Assembly (NCBI RefSeq): GCF_014199415.1
Contig: NZ_JACIJN010000009.1
Location: forward strand, 124,001-188,000
DNA from: Sphingomonas endophytica
Lineage (GTDB): Bacteria; Pseudomonadota; Alphaproteobacteria; Sphingomonadales; Sphingomonadaceae
Direction of reading: 5' to 3'
Length of the DNA stretch: 64,000 nucleotides
Shown here: in pieces, positions 33,535 to 45,262 of the stretch
Numbering within the stretch: position 1 is the first letter of the stretch
How the letters are laid out: each line of letters opens with the position of its first letter
The notes under the pieces: generated by a model
Database searches by the model: none
What the model was told of the DNA's origin: nothing
Seen by the model: only the letters and a program-made list of their open reading frames with translations
Made by a program: the position numbers and the translations under genes

Positions 33535-34584
33535 TTAGTCCTTCAGGATTTTCTTGAGCGCCTGGCCGATCCGCACCGGTCCGGGAAAATAGGCCCATTC
33601 GAGGCTATGCGGATACGGCGTGTCGAAGCCGGTGACGCGCTCGACCGGCGCCTCGAGGTGGTAGAAGCACCGCTCCTGCACCAGCGCCGCCAGCTCCGCG
33701 CCGAACCCGCTGGTGCGCGTCGCCTCGTGGACGATCATGCAACGCCCGGTCTTCCGCACGCTCGCCTCGATCGTCTCGATGTCGAGCGGGACGAGCGTGC
33801 GCAGGTCGACGATCTCGGCATCGACGCCGGTGTCGGCCACCACCTGCGCGCAGACGTGCACCATCGTGCCATAAGCGAGCATCGTCACCGCCTCGCCCGC
33901 GCGCACCACGTTCGCCTTGCCGAGCGGGATCTTGTAGTAACCCGTCGGCACCTCCCCGCCGGGATGCTTAGACCAATTCTCCGCCGGGCGGTCCCAATGG
34001 CCGTTGAACGGGCCGTTGTAGATGCGCTTCGGCTCGAAGAAGATCACCGGATCATTGTCCTCGATCGCCGCGATCAACAGCCCCTTGGCGTCGTACGGCG
34101 TCGAGGGGATGACGGTCTTCACCCCCGAGACGTGCGTGAAGATCCCCTCGGGCGACTGCGAATGCGTCTGCCCGCCGAAGATCCCGCCGCCGAACGGCGA
34201 GCGCACCGTCAGCGGCGCGGTGAACTCACCGCCCGAGCGATAGCGCAGCCGCGCCGCCTCGCTGACCAACTGGTCGAGCGCGGGGTAGATGTAATCGGCG
34301 AACTGGATCTCCGGCACCGGGCGCAGGCCATAGGCGCCCATCCCGACCGCGACGCCGATGATTCCGCATTCGGTGATTGGCGTGTCGAAGACGCGGGTCT
34401 TGCCGTATTTTTTCTGAAGCCCTGCGGTTGCGCGGAAGACGCCGCCGAAATAGCCGACGTCCTCGCCCATGACGACGATCGCCGGATCGCGCGCCATCGT
34501 CACGTCCATCGCGGAATTGATCGCCTGGATCATGTTCATGCGGGTGGTGGTGTCGTCCACCGCTTGTTCGATTGTAACGCTCAT
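33535..34584 (-). CDS. 2-oxoisovalerate dehydrogenase E1 component, beta subunit
   Basis: The 349-residue product is a transketolase-type E1 beta: MNMIQAINSAMDVTMARDP, MGEDVGYFGGVFRATAGLQ with the conserved Glu for thiamine activation, DTPITECGIIGVAVGMGAYG, and EIVDLRTLVPLDIETI. With E1 alpha it decarboxylates branched-chain 2-oxoacids using thiamine diphosphate. GGAG sits eight bases before the ATG (MSVTIEQ). It is five bases upstream of E2 and separated from E1 alpha by a palindromic repeat. Confidence 0.95.
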   Translation of the reverse strand: MSVTIEQAVDDTTTRMNMIQAINSAMDVTMARDPAIVVMGEDVGYFGGVFRATAGLQKKYGKTRVFDTPITECGIIGVAVGMGAYGLRPVPEIQFADYIYPALDQLVSEAARLRYRSGGEFTAPLTVRSPFGGGIFGGQTHSQSPEGIFTHVSGVKTVIPSTPYDAKGLLIAAIEDNDPVIFFEPKRIYNGPFNGHWDRPAENWSKHPGGEVPTGYYKIPLGKANVVRAGEAVTMLAYGTMVHVCAQVVADTGVDAEIVDLRTLVPLDIETIEASVRKTGRCMIVHEATRTSGFGAELAALVQERCFYHLEAPVERVTGFDTPYPHSLEWAYFPGPVRIGQALKKILKD

Positions 34585-34596
34585 CCAACCCACTCC

Positions 34597-34689
34597 GTCA
34601 TTCCCGCGCAGGCGGGAATCCAGAACCTCTGACCTTTCGGCTTTTGCGAAGATCCGCGCGTCTGGATCCTCGCCTTCGCGGGGATGACG
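34597..34689. repeat. Palindromic repeat, family D (copy 1)
   Basis: Element of about 93 bases with ATTCCCGCGCAGGCGGGAAT and CGCCTTCGCGGGGATGAC at the ends. It lies between the E1 alpha and E1 beta genes, inside the presumed operon. A diverged copy lies at 49916-50000. Confidence 0.8.
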
Positions 34690-34711
34690 GCGGGGCGTAG
34701 CGCGGCCGCCC

Positions 34712-36010
34712 TCACTTCCGGTCCCACGGCCGCCCGCTCGCGGTTTCCTCGTCGATCATCATCTGGCGCTGCTCGCGCAAATGCCACGGCATTTCCTCGA
34801 ACACCCCGTCGAACAGCGAGTCGAGCGGCTGGCGCAGGCCATGGCCGAGCACCCCGTTCTTCTCGGCCTCCTTCTGCGCCGCCTTCACTTCCTCGGCGAC
34901 CTCGCGGTCCATGTCGGCCTGCCGCGCCTCGTCCCATTCGCCGATCGCGACCAGATGGTCCTTCAGCCGCCGGATCGGATCGCCGAGCGGCCATGCCGTC
35001 GGCTCGCCGGCCGAGCGATATTGCGTCGGGTCGTCGGAGGTCGAATGGCCCTCGGTGCGATAGGTGAAATGCTCGATCAGCGTCGGGCCGGCATTGGTGC
35101 GCGCGCGCTCCGCGGCCCAGGCGGTCGCGGCATAGACCGCCAGCGCGTCATTGCCGTCGACGCGCAGGCCGGCGATCCCGTAGCCGACCGCGCGCGCCGC
35201 GAAGGTCGTCGCCTCCGCCCCCGCGAAGCCCGAGAAGCTGCTGATCGCCCATTGATTGTTGACGACGTTGAAGATCACCGGCGCACGATAGACGGTCGCG
35301 AAGGTCAGCGCGGAATGGAAGTCGCCCTCCGCGGTCGAGCCCTCCCCGCACCATGTCGCCGCAATGCGCGTGTCGCCCTTCGATGCCGACGCCATCGCCC
35401 AGCCAACCGCCTGCGGATATTGCGTGGTCAGGTTGCCCGAGATCGAGAAGAAGCCGAAGCGCTTCTCCGAATACATGATCGGCAGCTGCTTGCCCTGCAG
35501 CTTGTCGCCGGTGTTCGAATAGATCTGGTTCATCATGTCGACCATCGGGCAGCCGCGCGCGATCAACAGCCCCTGCTGGCGATAGGAGGGAAAGCACATG
35601 TCCTCGGCATCCAGCGCGTGCGCCGCGGCGACCGCCACCGCCTCCTCGCCGAGCGACTTCATGTAGAAGCTGGTCTTGCCCTGCCGCTGCGCGCGGAACA
35701 TCCGTTCGTCGAACGCGCGGACCGTCGCCATATGGCGCAGCATCCGCCGCAGCGTGTCGGGCGATAGCCGCGGGTTCCACGCGCCGACCGCCTGATCGTG
35801 CTCGTCGAGGACGCGCACCATCGTATAGGCAAGGTCGGTGAAGTCGCGCGCGGCGTCGGCGGTATCGGGGCGGCGCGCGGCGCCCGCAGGCGGGATCGGA
35901 ACGTCGGCGAAGTCGACCGCATCGCCGGGCCGGAATTTGGGTTCGGGGACGTGCAGCGACAGGGGCGGCAGGTTGCCGCGCGGGTGCACGATGCCGGGTT
36001 CTTCGCCCAC
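34712..36010 (-). CDS. 2-oxoisovalerate dehydrogenase E1 component, alpha subunit
   Basis: The 432-residue protein is the E1 alpha of a branched-chain 2-oxoacid dehydrogenase. It has LGEEAVAVAAAHAL, the thiamine-diphosphate motif GEGSTAEGDFHSALTFAT...VVNNQWAIS (GDG-like start, NN end), and the regulatory-loop-like HFTYRTEGHSTSDDPTQYR. The N-terminal 60-residue extension is typical for proteobacterial BCKDH E1 alpha. The start is a GTG with GGAGA about eight bases upstream. It heads the minus-strand E1a-E1b-E2 operon and is divergent from the first imuA. Confidence 0.95.
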   Translation of the reverse strand: MGEEPGIVHPRGNLPPLSLHVPEPKFRPGDAVDFADVPIPPAGAARRPDTADAARDFTDLAYTMVRVLDEHDQAVGAWNPRLSPDTLRRMLRHMATVRAFDERMFRAQRQGKTSFYMKSLGEEAVAVAAAHALDAEDMCFPSYRQQGLLIARGCPMVDMMNQIYSNTGDKLQGKQLPIMYSEKRFGFFSISGNLTTQYPQAVGWAMASASKGDTRIAATWCGEGSTAEGDFHSALTFATVYRAPVIFNVVNNQWAISSFSGFAGAEATTFAARAVGYGIAGLRVDGNDALAVYAATAWAAERARTNAGPTLIEHFTYRTEGHSTSDDPTQYRSAGEPTAWPLGDPIRRLKDHLVAIGEWDEARQADMDREVAEEVKAAQKEAEKNGVLGHGLRQPLDSLFDGVFEEMPWHLREQRQMMIDEETASGRPWDRK

Positions 36011-36165
36011 GTTTCACTCTCCGTCAGGCGCTGCTTGTCGCGCAGCACGATTTCAGCCGCTTGTAATATTGTTTCAACGCCAGTCAAAGCCCTTTTGGCG
36101 GACCTCTGACGCGATCCGGGCTAGTCGGCGTACGTGACAGACCATTGACTCGCACCCTCTTTCTG

Positions 36166-36180
36166 GAACAAATTGCGAAC
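36166..36180. promoter_or_regulatory. LexA-type SOS box (GAAC-N7-GAAC) for imuA copy 1
   Basis: GAACAAATTGCGAAC is a perfect match to the alphaproteobacterial LexA operator. It is 28 bases before the proposed GTG of the first imuA and in the divergent space with the BCKDH operon, so it could control both directions, though only imuA is expected to be SOS-regulated. Confidence 0.85.
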
Positions 36181-36208
36181 GAAAATCCGCTGCGGAGTCC
36201 TGCGCGTC

Positions 36209-36967
36209 GTGCCCGAGTCGAGCGTCCTTTCCTCTTTGCGTGAGACGCTGCGCGCCGTGCCGGACGACGGGCACAGCCGGCGGCGGGTCATGCCGTTCGG
36301 GGTGCCGGACATCGACTCGCAGCTGACCGACGGCGGGCTGCGACTCGACGCGCTGCACGAGGTCGCGGCGGCGACGCCATCGCTGCGCGACGATGCGGCG
36401 GCGACGTTGTTCGTCGCGGGGGTCGCGGCGCGGGCATGGGGACCGATCCTGTGGGTGGTGCGACGCCGCGACCTGTTCGCCCCCGCGCTGGCGCAGTCCG
36501 GGCTGACCGCGAAGCGCGTGATCCATGCCGAGGCCGATGACGATGCCGGGGTGCTGGCGCTGATGGAGGAAGGCCTGCGCCATCCCGCTTTGGGCGCGGT
36601 GATCGGCGAGGTGCGCCGTGCATCGCCCGCCGCGACGAAGCGCGTGCAGCAGGCCGCGGCGCGCGGGCGGACGGTTGCGCTGCTGCTCAAGCGCCCGGCG
36701 CGCGGCAGCGGCGATCCGTTGGCGGTGTCGTCTTCGGCGGCCACCCGCTGGCGGATCGGGTCCGTGCCGATGGTCGGCACCGCGCGCCCGCGCTGGGAGG
36801 TGACGCTCGCCCGGCAAAGCGATGGCGCACCGTTCGCGGCGACCGCGATCGCTTGCGACGACACCGGGCGACTCGCGCCGGTGGTCACGCGCCGCGAGCA
36901 GCGGCGCGCGGTGAGCGAGATCTTGCGGGTGACGCCCACGGCAGAGGAACAGGCAGAGGCGGCCTAG
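36209..36967 (+). CDS. imuA: ImuA-like mutasome protein, copy 1
   Basis: The 252-residue product is a RecA-like ImuA: VMPFGVPDIDSQLTDGGLRLDALHEV, then ATLFVAGVAARAWGPILWVVRRRDLFAPALAQSGL, GVLALMEEGLRHPALGAVIGEV, ALLLKRPA, and the C-terminal WEVTLARQSDG. ImuA supports ImuB and DnaE2 in translesion synthesis. It lacks a canonical Walker A motif, as is usual. The GTG start gives a terminus aligned with copy 2; GGAG is 11 bases away. It is preceded by an SOS box and separated from copy 2 by a family B repeat. Confidence 0.85.
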   Translation: MPESSVLSSLRETLRAVPDDGHSRRRVMPFGVPDIDSQLTDGGLRLDALHEVAAATPSLRDDAAATLFVAGVAARAWGPILWVVRRRDLFAPALAQSGLTAKRVIHAEADDDAGVLALMEEGLRHPALGAVIGEVRRASPAATKRVQQAAARGRTVALLLKRPARGSGDPLAVSSSAATRWRIGSVPMVGTARPRWEVTLARQSDGAPFAATAIACDDTGRLAPVVTRREQRRAVSEILRVTPTAEEQAEAA

Positions 36968-36995
36968 CCCCGGTTCTTTTGGCGGAGGTAAGGGA

Positions 36996-37025
36996 GCGGG
37001 ATCCCGGATCACGTCCGGGATGACG
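36996..37025. repeat. Short inverted repeat, family B
   Basis: GGATCCCGGATCACGTCCGGGAT with preceding GGAGCG, in the space between the two imuA genes. It is probably a remnant of the longer repeat at 4061-4132 and could terminate the first imuA transcript. Confidence 0.6.
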
Positions 37026-37097
37026 AGCGGGCAATCGGCAACGCCGGGCCCCCACATTCCTAATCCCCGCAAAGCCTTGACGCCGGAACACGAATAG

Positions 37098-37112
37098 GAA
37101 CAAATAGCGAAC
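37098..37112. promoter_or_regulatory. LexA-type SOS box (GAAC-N7-GAAC) for imuA copy 2
   Basis: GAACAAATAGCGAAC fits the alphaproteobacterial LexA consensus, 20 bases before the second imuA start. A third GAAC lies 12 bases upstream (37086-37089). It should make the second imuA-imuB-dnaE2 transcript independent of the first imuA. Confidence 0.85.
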
Positions 37113-37132
37113 AGATTGATTGCGAGTCGCCT

Positions 37133-37882
37133 GTGTCCGGTCCCGTTCCCACCCTTGCCGCGCTCCGCGAGAGCTTGCAGGCCATTACCGGCGAGGCGCG
37201 CGACCGGCCCGTGCTGCCGTTCGGCATCGCCGCGCTCGACGATCGGCTCGCCGACCATGGCCTGCGGACCGACGCGCTGCACGAAGTGTCGTCACGCGGC
37301 ACCGGCTGGGGCGACGACGCCGCCGCGGTGCTGTTCGCCGCCGGAATCGCCGCGCGCACGCACGGCGAGGTGCTGTGGGTCGTGCGCTCGCGCGACCTGT
37401 TCGCGCCGGGGCTGTTCCAGGCCGGGCTCGCGCCGTCGCGTGTCGTCTATGCCGAGGCGCGCGACGACGCCGAACTGCTCGCGCTGGTCGAGGAAGGGCT
37501 GCGCCACCGCGGGCTCGGCGCGGTGGTCGGTGAGGCGACGCGCGTCCAGATGGCGCAGGCCCGCCGGCTGCAACTCGCCGCCGAGGGCGGCGGCACCCCT
37601 GCGCTGCTGCTCCGCCGCCCGACCCGCGACGGCACCGATCCGATCACCGCGCCGTCCGCGGCGGTGACGCGCTGGCGTGTCGCGCACGCGCCGTCGTCGC
37701 AGGTGCCGTGGGGCGGGCTGGGCCGCGCGTGCTGGCACGTCGAATGCGTGCGCCAGCGCGGCGGCGATCCGTTCGAACTCTTGGTGGAGGGCTCCGATGA
37801 AACGGGTCGCCTCGCTCTACCTGCCCAGCTGGTCGATCGACCGGCTGCGGCGGATCGAGCGCCGCGCCGCGCGGTCGGCTGA
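37133..37882 (+). CDS. imuA: ImuA-like mutasome protein, copy 2
   Basis: The 249-residue product is a paralogue of the gene at 36209: PVLPFGIAALDDRLADHGLRTDALHEV, VLFAAGIAARTHGEVLWVVRSRDLFAPGLFQAGL, ALVEEGLRHRGLGAVVGEATR, LLLRRPTRDGTDP. The two copies align over almost their whole length, suggesting tandem duplication followed by divergence. The 3' end overlaps imuB by about 85 bases, so the last residues (from about DETGRLALPA) are partly encoded in the other frame. It starts with a GTG. SOS control is expected from the box 20 bases upstream. Confidence 0.9.
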   Translation: MSGPVPTLAALRESLQAITGEARDRPVLPFGIAALDDRLADHGLRTDALHEVSSRGTGWGDDAAAVLFAAGIAARTHGEVLWVVRSRDLFAPGLFQAGLAPSRVVYAEARDDAELLALVEEGLRHRGLGAVVGEATRVQMAQARRLQLAAEGGGTPALLLRRPTRDGTDPITAPSAAVTRWRVAHAPSSQVPWGGLGRACWHVECVRQRGGDPFELLVEGSDETGRLALPAQLVDRPAAADRAPRRAVG

Positions 37883-40169
37883 GGCCGACGGCCGCGCCGC
37901 CTTCGACGCTTTGGGCACCGACGCCGCCGCCGAGCGCGCGCAGCACTGCTCCGTACCGCGCGGCGGCGGCTGGCGTCCCGGCGCACGCTGGGCGCGCACC
38001 GACCCCGGCAGCGGGCTCGCCGACACGCGCGACCAGGTCGAGAGCGCAGTTGCCGGCCTGCCCGCGCACCGCCGCCCCGCGCAGCGCGAACTCGGCCGCA
38101 CCAGCGAGGCCGCCGCCACCCCGTTCCGCGAACTGTCGCGCCGCACCGAAGCCGCCGAACCGCTGTTCCGCCCCGGCACGCGCGGCTGGCGCAACGAGGA
38201 CCTGCAAGCTTCGGTCGAGGCGCTCCCCGCGCATCGCCGCCCATCGCTGCAGGAATTGTCGCGCAAGACCGAGCTGGTCGACCATCCGTTCCGCCCGCTG
38301 CCCCCCGACGAAGCGGGTGCGCTGCGCCGGATGGGCCGGATGCCGCCGGTGCTCGGCCCCGGCGAGGATGCCGTCGTCCGCCGCGCAATGAAGGCCCCGC
38401 GCCGCAGCGCGCGCGACGGGCATGGCGGCGAGGCCGGGCATGTCGCCCCGCCCAATCTCGCTCAAAGCCTCAAGCAACTCGCCGCGATGCCCGCGGTGCA
38501 ATTCCCCGGCGAGGGGCCGCATCCCGACAATCACGGCAAGAGCGCGCCGACCGCACCCGGCTACGGCCACGGCCGCTTCTTCCAGACCGGGCGCACGCTG
38601 GCGACGATGGTCGCGCGCGTCTGCGACGATGCCGACGAGGGCGCACGCGCCGCCGCGCCCGTCGACGAGCAACCGCTGGTGACGGTGCAGCGCAGCGGCG
38701 CGCGCGTCGAGGTCGCTGCCGCCAATGAAGCCGCGCGCGCGCTCGGGATCGGCCCCGGCACCGCGCTCACCATGGCGCGCGCGCAGGTGCCGGGGCTCGA
38801 CGTGCGCGAGGCCGAGCCGGAGCGCGACGCCGCCGATCTCGCCGCGCTCGCCACGTTGCTCGCGCGCCGCTGGGCACCGACCGTCGCAGTGTCGGACGCC
38901 GACGGGCTGTTCGTCGAGCTGACCGGGGTCGCGCATCTCCACGGCGGCGAGGCGCGCTTCTGCCGCCGGCTGCTGCGGCTGCTCGCGCGCTACGGCATCG
39001 CCGCCCGCGTCGCGGTCGCCGACACGCCGGGCGCGGCCTGGGCGCTGGCGCGGTTCGGCGCGCGCGACGCCGTGCAGATCGTGCCGCCCGCTGGGCACGG
39101 CAAAGCGCTGGCGCAGCTGCCGGTCGCGGCGCTGCGGCTCGACGCGCCCGCGCTGGAACTGCTCGCGCGGCTCGGGATCGAGGCGATCGGGCAGCTCACC
39201 GCGCTCCCCCGCGCGCCGCTCGTCCGCCGCTTCGGCCGCGCGATCGCCGATCGCATCGATCAGGCGCTTGGCCAGCTGCCCGAACCGTTGGAGCCGATCG
39301 TCCCCCCGACGCGCGTCGCGGTCGAGCAGCGCTTCGTCGAGCCGATCGCCACTCCCGAGGCGATCGAGCATTGGCTGCGCGAATTGATGCACCGGCTCGC
39401 GGTCGCGCTGGCGAAGGCCGGTCAGGGCGCGCGCGCGGTCGAGATGATCGCCGCGCGCGTCGACGGCGTACCGCAGATCCTGCGGCTCGGCTTCGCGCGC
39501 CCGACCCGCGACGCCGCGCACATGCTGCGGCTGACGCTGCGCCGCATCGAGGAGATCGAACCCGGCTATGGCATCGACGGCATCGCGCTGATCGTGCGCC
39601 GCGCCGACCCGCTCGGCGCCGAGACATTGGCTGCGGCGCTCGCCGACGATACCGCGCCCGATCTCGCGCCGCTGATCGATGCGCTCATCAACCGCATCGG
39701 CGCGGGCCGGCTGTGGCGCGTCGCCCCGGTCGAGAGCGACGTCCCCGAACGCTCGTGGACGCGCACCGCGCCGCTCGATCCACCGCAACGCGAGACACAG
39801 AAACTGCGCCCCGACGATGTCCGCCACCTCGACGCGCGCAGCCCCGACCATCCATGGCACCCGCGCTGGCCGCGCCCGGTGTTGCTGCTGCGTCGCCCGG
39901 AACGGATCGACCACGTCCTCGCCGAACTCCCCGACCAGCCGCCGAAGCGCTTCACGTGGCGCGGCACCATGCACCTGATCGTTCGTGCCGAAGGCCCGGA
40001 GCGCGTCGCGGGCGAATGGTGGCGGCGCGCGCCCGAGCGGATGGCGGTCCGCGATTATTACCGCGTCGAGGACGAGACCGGGCAGCGCTTCTGGCTGTTC
40101 CGCCGCGGCGACGGATTGCGCAGCCAGACCGGCGATCTCAGCTGGTTCCTGCATGGCTTGGGCAATTGA
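37797..40169 (+). CDS. imuB: ImuB-like Y-family polymerase homologue with large N-terminal insertion
   Basis: The 790-residue product has the Y-family ImuB core from residue 293 on: PLVTVQRSGARVEVAAANEAARALGI, ARRWAPTVAVSDADGLFVELTGVAHLHGGE, LLRLLARYGIAARVAVADTPGAAWALARFG, then the fingers and C-terminal regions. Catalytic acidic residues are absent, as in other ImuB. The N-terminal strand VASLYLPSWSIDRLRR is followed by about 275 extra residues (18-292), rich in Arg, Pro and Ala, with internal repeats: LPAHRRP twice (88, 143) and EL-R-TE-PFRP motifs near 98, 112 and 153. ImuB proteins are usually about 500 residues. GGAGG sits six bases before the ATG. Confidence 0.9.
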   Translation: MKRVASLYLPSWSIDRLRRIERRAARSAEADGRAAFDALGTDAAAERAQHCSVPRGGGWRPGARWARTDPGSGLADTRDQVESAVAGLPAHRRPAQRELGRTSEAAATPFRELSRRTEAAEPLFRPGTRGWRNEDLQASVEALPAHRRPSLQELSRKTELVDHPFRPLPPDEAGALRRMGRMPPVLGPGEDAVVRRAMKAPRRSARDGHGGEAGHVAPPNLAQSLKQLAAMPAVQFPGEGPHPDNHGKSAPTAPGYGHGRFFQTGRTLATMVARVCDDADEGARAAAPVDEQPLVTVQRSGARVEVAAANEAARALGIGPGTALTMARAQVPGLDVREAEPERDAADLAALATLLARRWAPTVAVSDADGLFVELTGVAHLHGGEARFCRRLLRLLARYGIAARVAVADTPGAAWALARFGARDAVQIVPPAGHGKALAQLPVAALRLDAPALELLARLGIEAIGQLTALPRAPLVRRFGRAIADRIDQALGQLPEPLEPIVPPTRVAVEQRFVEPIATPEAIEHWLRELMHRLAVALAKAGQGARAVEMIAARVDGVPQILRLGFARPTRDAAHMLRLTLRRIEEIEPGYGIDGIALIVRRADPLGAETLAAALADDTAPDLAPLIDALINRIGAGRLWRVAPVESDVPERSWTRTAPLDPPQRETQKLRPDDVRHLDARSPDHPWHPRWPRPVLLLRRPERIDHVLAELPDQPPKRFTWRGTMHLIVRAEGPERVAGEWWRRAPERMAVRDYYRVEDETGQRFWLFRRGDGLRSQTGDLSWFLHGLGN

Positions 40170-40189
40170 GCATGCCGGTCAGCCACGTC

Positions 40190-40265
40190 GTCATTGCGAG
40201 CGCAGCGAAGCAATCCAGAGCCGGACCAGGACGCCCTGGATTGCTTCGCTACGCTCGCAATGACG
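40190..40265. repeat. Palindromic repeat, family A (copy 4)
   Basis: A near-perfect 76-base inverted repeat, located between imuB and dnaE2 in the SOS cassette. It could attenuate readthrough into dnaE2 or stabilise the transcript. Confidence 0.88.
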
Positions 40266-40302
40266 GCAGGGCTTGCAGGTTACGGCTTTCGGCTGTGACG
40301 CC

Positions 40303-43608
<3,306 letters not shown>

Positions 43609-43756
43609 TCCGGCGGCCCTCGCGGCCGTGTGATTAACCACGATTCCGGGTCAGCGGCGCCACGACACGCGCCGCGCCGCCGGCTAGCGGGTCAACCCGG
43701 TTGATCTGTAATGAATTGCGCTAACAATCCTCGCATGCTTGATCCATGTCACATTG

Positions 43757-44206
43757 ATGGCTGATCCCGTCTACCAGCTCGTCTATATCAGCCGCGCCAC
43801 CCGGCCGCTCGACGATCCCGAGCTGGCGCGGCTCGCGACCGGCGCGGCGCGCTTCAACGGCGGGCACGGCATCACCGGGCTGTTGCTCCATGACGGCAGC
43901 CGCTTCATCCAGGCGCTCGAAGGACCGCAGCCGGCGGTCGAGACGCTGATGGCGCAGATCGCGCACGACCAGCGTCACGACTCGATCGCCTATGTCGAGC
44001 GGCGTCCGGTCGCCGCGCAGCAGTTCGGCGGCTGGGCGATGGACGCGCGCCGCGTCCGCGATTTCGGCGGCGCGCAGGCGTTTCTCGACGATCTCAAGCG
44101 AATGCTGACGGCGGTCGACGACCATCGGCTGGTCGCCGCGTTTATCGGCTTCGCGATGCTGGGCCGCCCCGAGCTGCGCGCGCGCCGCCCGCTTCCCGGG
44201 GCATAG
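43757..44206 (+). CDS. BLUF domain blue-light sensor protein
   Basis: The 149-residue product consists of one BLUF domain (residues about 1-100) and a short tail. The flavin-site residues are present: Tyr in YQLVYISRA, Asn in FNGGHGITGLLLHDG, Gln in RFIQALEG and the semi-conserved Trp/Met in FGGWAMDAR. It should bind FAD and sense blue light. There is no fused output domain; the tail (LKRMLTAVDDHRLVAAFIGFAML) resembles the helical cap of short BLUF proteins that act on partner proteins. It lies right after dnaE2 with a 148-base gap. Confidence 0.93.
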   Translation: MADPVYQLVYISRATRPLDDPELARLATGAARFNGGHGITGLLLHDGSRFIQALEGPQPAVETLMAQIAHDQRHDSIAYVERRPVAAQQFGGWAMDARRVRDFGGAQAFLDDLKRMLTAVDDHRLVAAFIGFAMLGRPELRARRPLPGA

Positions 44207-44208
44207 CG

Positions 44209-45210
44209 TCAGCCGACCGTCTGTTCGATCGTCCCGAAGATCGGATGGTGGCGATCGTCCTCCATCCAGATCCGCACCGTGTCGCCGGTGCCCAGATACG
44301 GCGTCTGAGCCGCGCCGCTCTGGATCGTCTCAACCGTGCGCAGTTCCGCGAGACACGAATAGCCCACGCCGCCATCGGCGATTGGCCGCCCCGGCCCGCC
44401 CTCGGCATCGCGGTTCGAGACGGTGCCCGACCCGACGATCGTCCCCGCGCCCAGCGCGCGCGTCTTCGCGGCGTGTGCGATCAGCGTCCCGAAGTCGAAG
44501 GTCATGTCCTCACCCGCGTCGGCGCGACCAAAGGGCGCGCCATTGACCTCGACCAGCAAGCGGCGGTGCAACTTGCCGTCGCGCCACCAGTCACCGAGCG
44601 CCTCGGGGGTCACGAACACCGGCGAGAAGGCCGAGGCCGGCTTGGCTTGCAGGAAGCCGAATCCCTTGGCGAGTTCGGCCGGGATCAGATTGCGCAAAGA
44701 CACGTCGTTGGTCAGCCCGACCAGCCGGATCGCGTCGAGCGCCTGCTCGCGCGTCGCGCCCAGCGGCACGTCGCCGGTGACGACCACCACCTCGCCCTCC
44801 AGATCGCAACCCCAGTCCTCGTCGGCGAGCGGGATCGCGTCGCGCGCGCCGAGGAACCCGTCCGACCCGCCCTGATACATCAGGGGATCGTGCCAGAAAC
44901 TCTCGGGCAGTTCCGCCCCGCGCGCCTGCCGCACCAGCGCGACATGGTTTACGTACGCCGAGCCATCGAGCCATTGATAGGCGCGCGGCAGCGGCGCGGC
45001 GGCGTCATGTTCGTGGAACCGCGCGCGCGGGATCGCCTCGTTGCGAAGGTCGACCGCCAGCAGCTCCAGCGCGGGGCCGACCTGCGCCCAGTCGTCGAGC
45101 GCGGCCTGCAGCGTCGCGCAGATATGCCCGGCATCGGCATACCAGGCCAGATCGTCGGAGACGACGACCAGCCGACCGTCGCGCCCCTGCTTCAGACTGG
45201 CGAGTTTCAT
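44209..45210 (-). CDS. Fumarylacetoacetate hydrolase family protein
   Basis: The 333-residue protein has the FAH family arrangement: N-terminal KLASLKQGRDGRLVVVSDDL, then YQWLDGSAYVNHVALVRQARG and the metal-binding carboxylates in DEDWGCDLEGEVVVVTGDV, and the C-terminal GSGTVSN, GGVGYSCLAE and GDTVRIWMEDD. The usual role is cleavage of fumarylacetoacetate or related acylpyruvates in aromatic amino-acid breakdown. It is convergent with the BLUF gene with only two bases between them, and 52 bases downstream of the S24 repressor on the same strand. Confidence 0.92.
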   Translation of the reverse strand: MKLASLKQGRDGRLVVVSDDLAWYADAGHICATLQAALDDWAQVGPALELLAVDLRNEAIPRARFHEHDAAAPLPRAYQWLDGSAYVNHVALVRQARGAELPESFWHDPLMYQGGSDGFLGARDAIPLADEDWGCDLEGEVVVVTGDVPLGATREQALDAIRLVGLTNDVSLRNLIPAELAKGFGFLQAKPASAFSPVFVTPEALGDWWRDGKLHRRLLVEVNGAPFGRADAGEDMTFDFGTLIAHAAKTRALGAGTIVGSGTVSNRDAEGGPGRPIADGGVGYSCLAELRTVETIQSGAAQTPYLGTGDTVRIWMEDDRHHPIFGTIEQTVG

Positions 45211-45262
45211 GCGCTACCTCTCCTTGTTCGCGGGCGAGTGTAACGAGCCCGCACGCGCCCCG

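Noticed and set aside
34581..34994. Minus-strand frame covering the E1a/E1b spacer
   Set aside because: Consists of antisense or out-of-frame E1a sequence followed by repeat-encoded peptides such as WIPACAGMTE.
37644..40154. Open frame of about 836 codons on the minus strand opposite imuB
   Set aside because: Antisense to imuB; composition is that of a GC-rich shadow frame. It does not explain the insertion in imuB.
43690..43720. Imperfect palindrome GGTCAACC-C-GGTTGATC upstream of the BLUF gene
   Set aside because: Too short and only one copy; not enough to call an operator.
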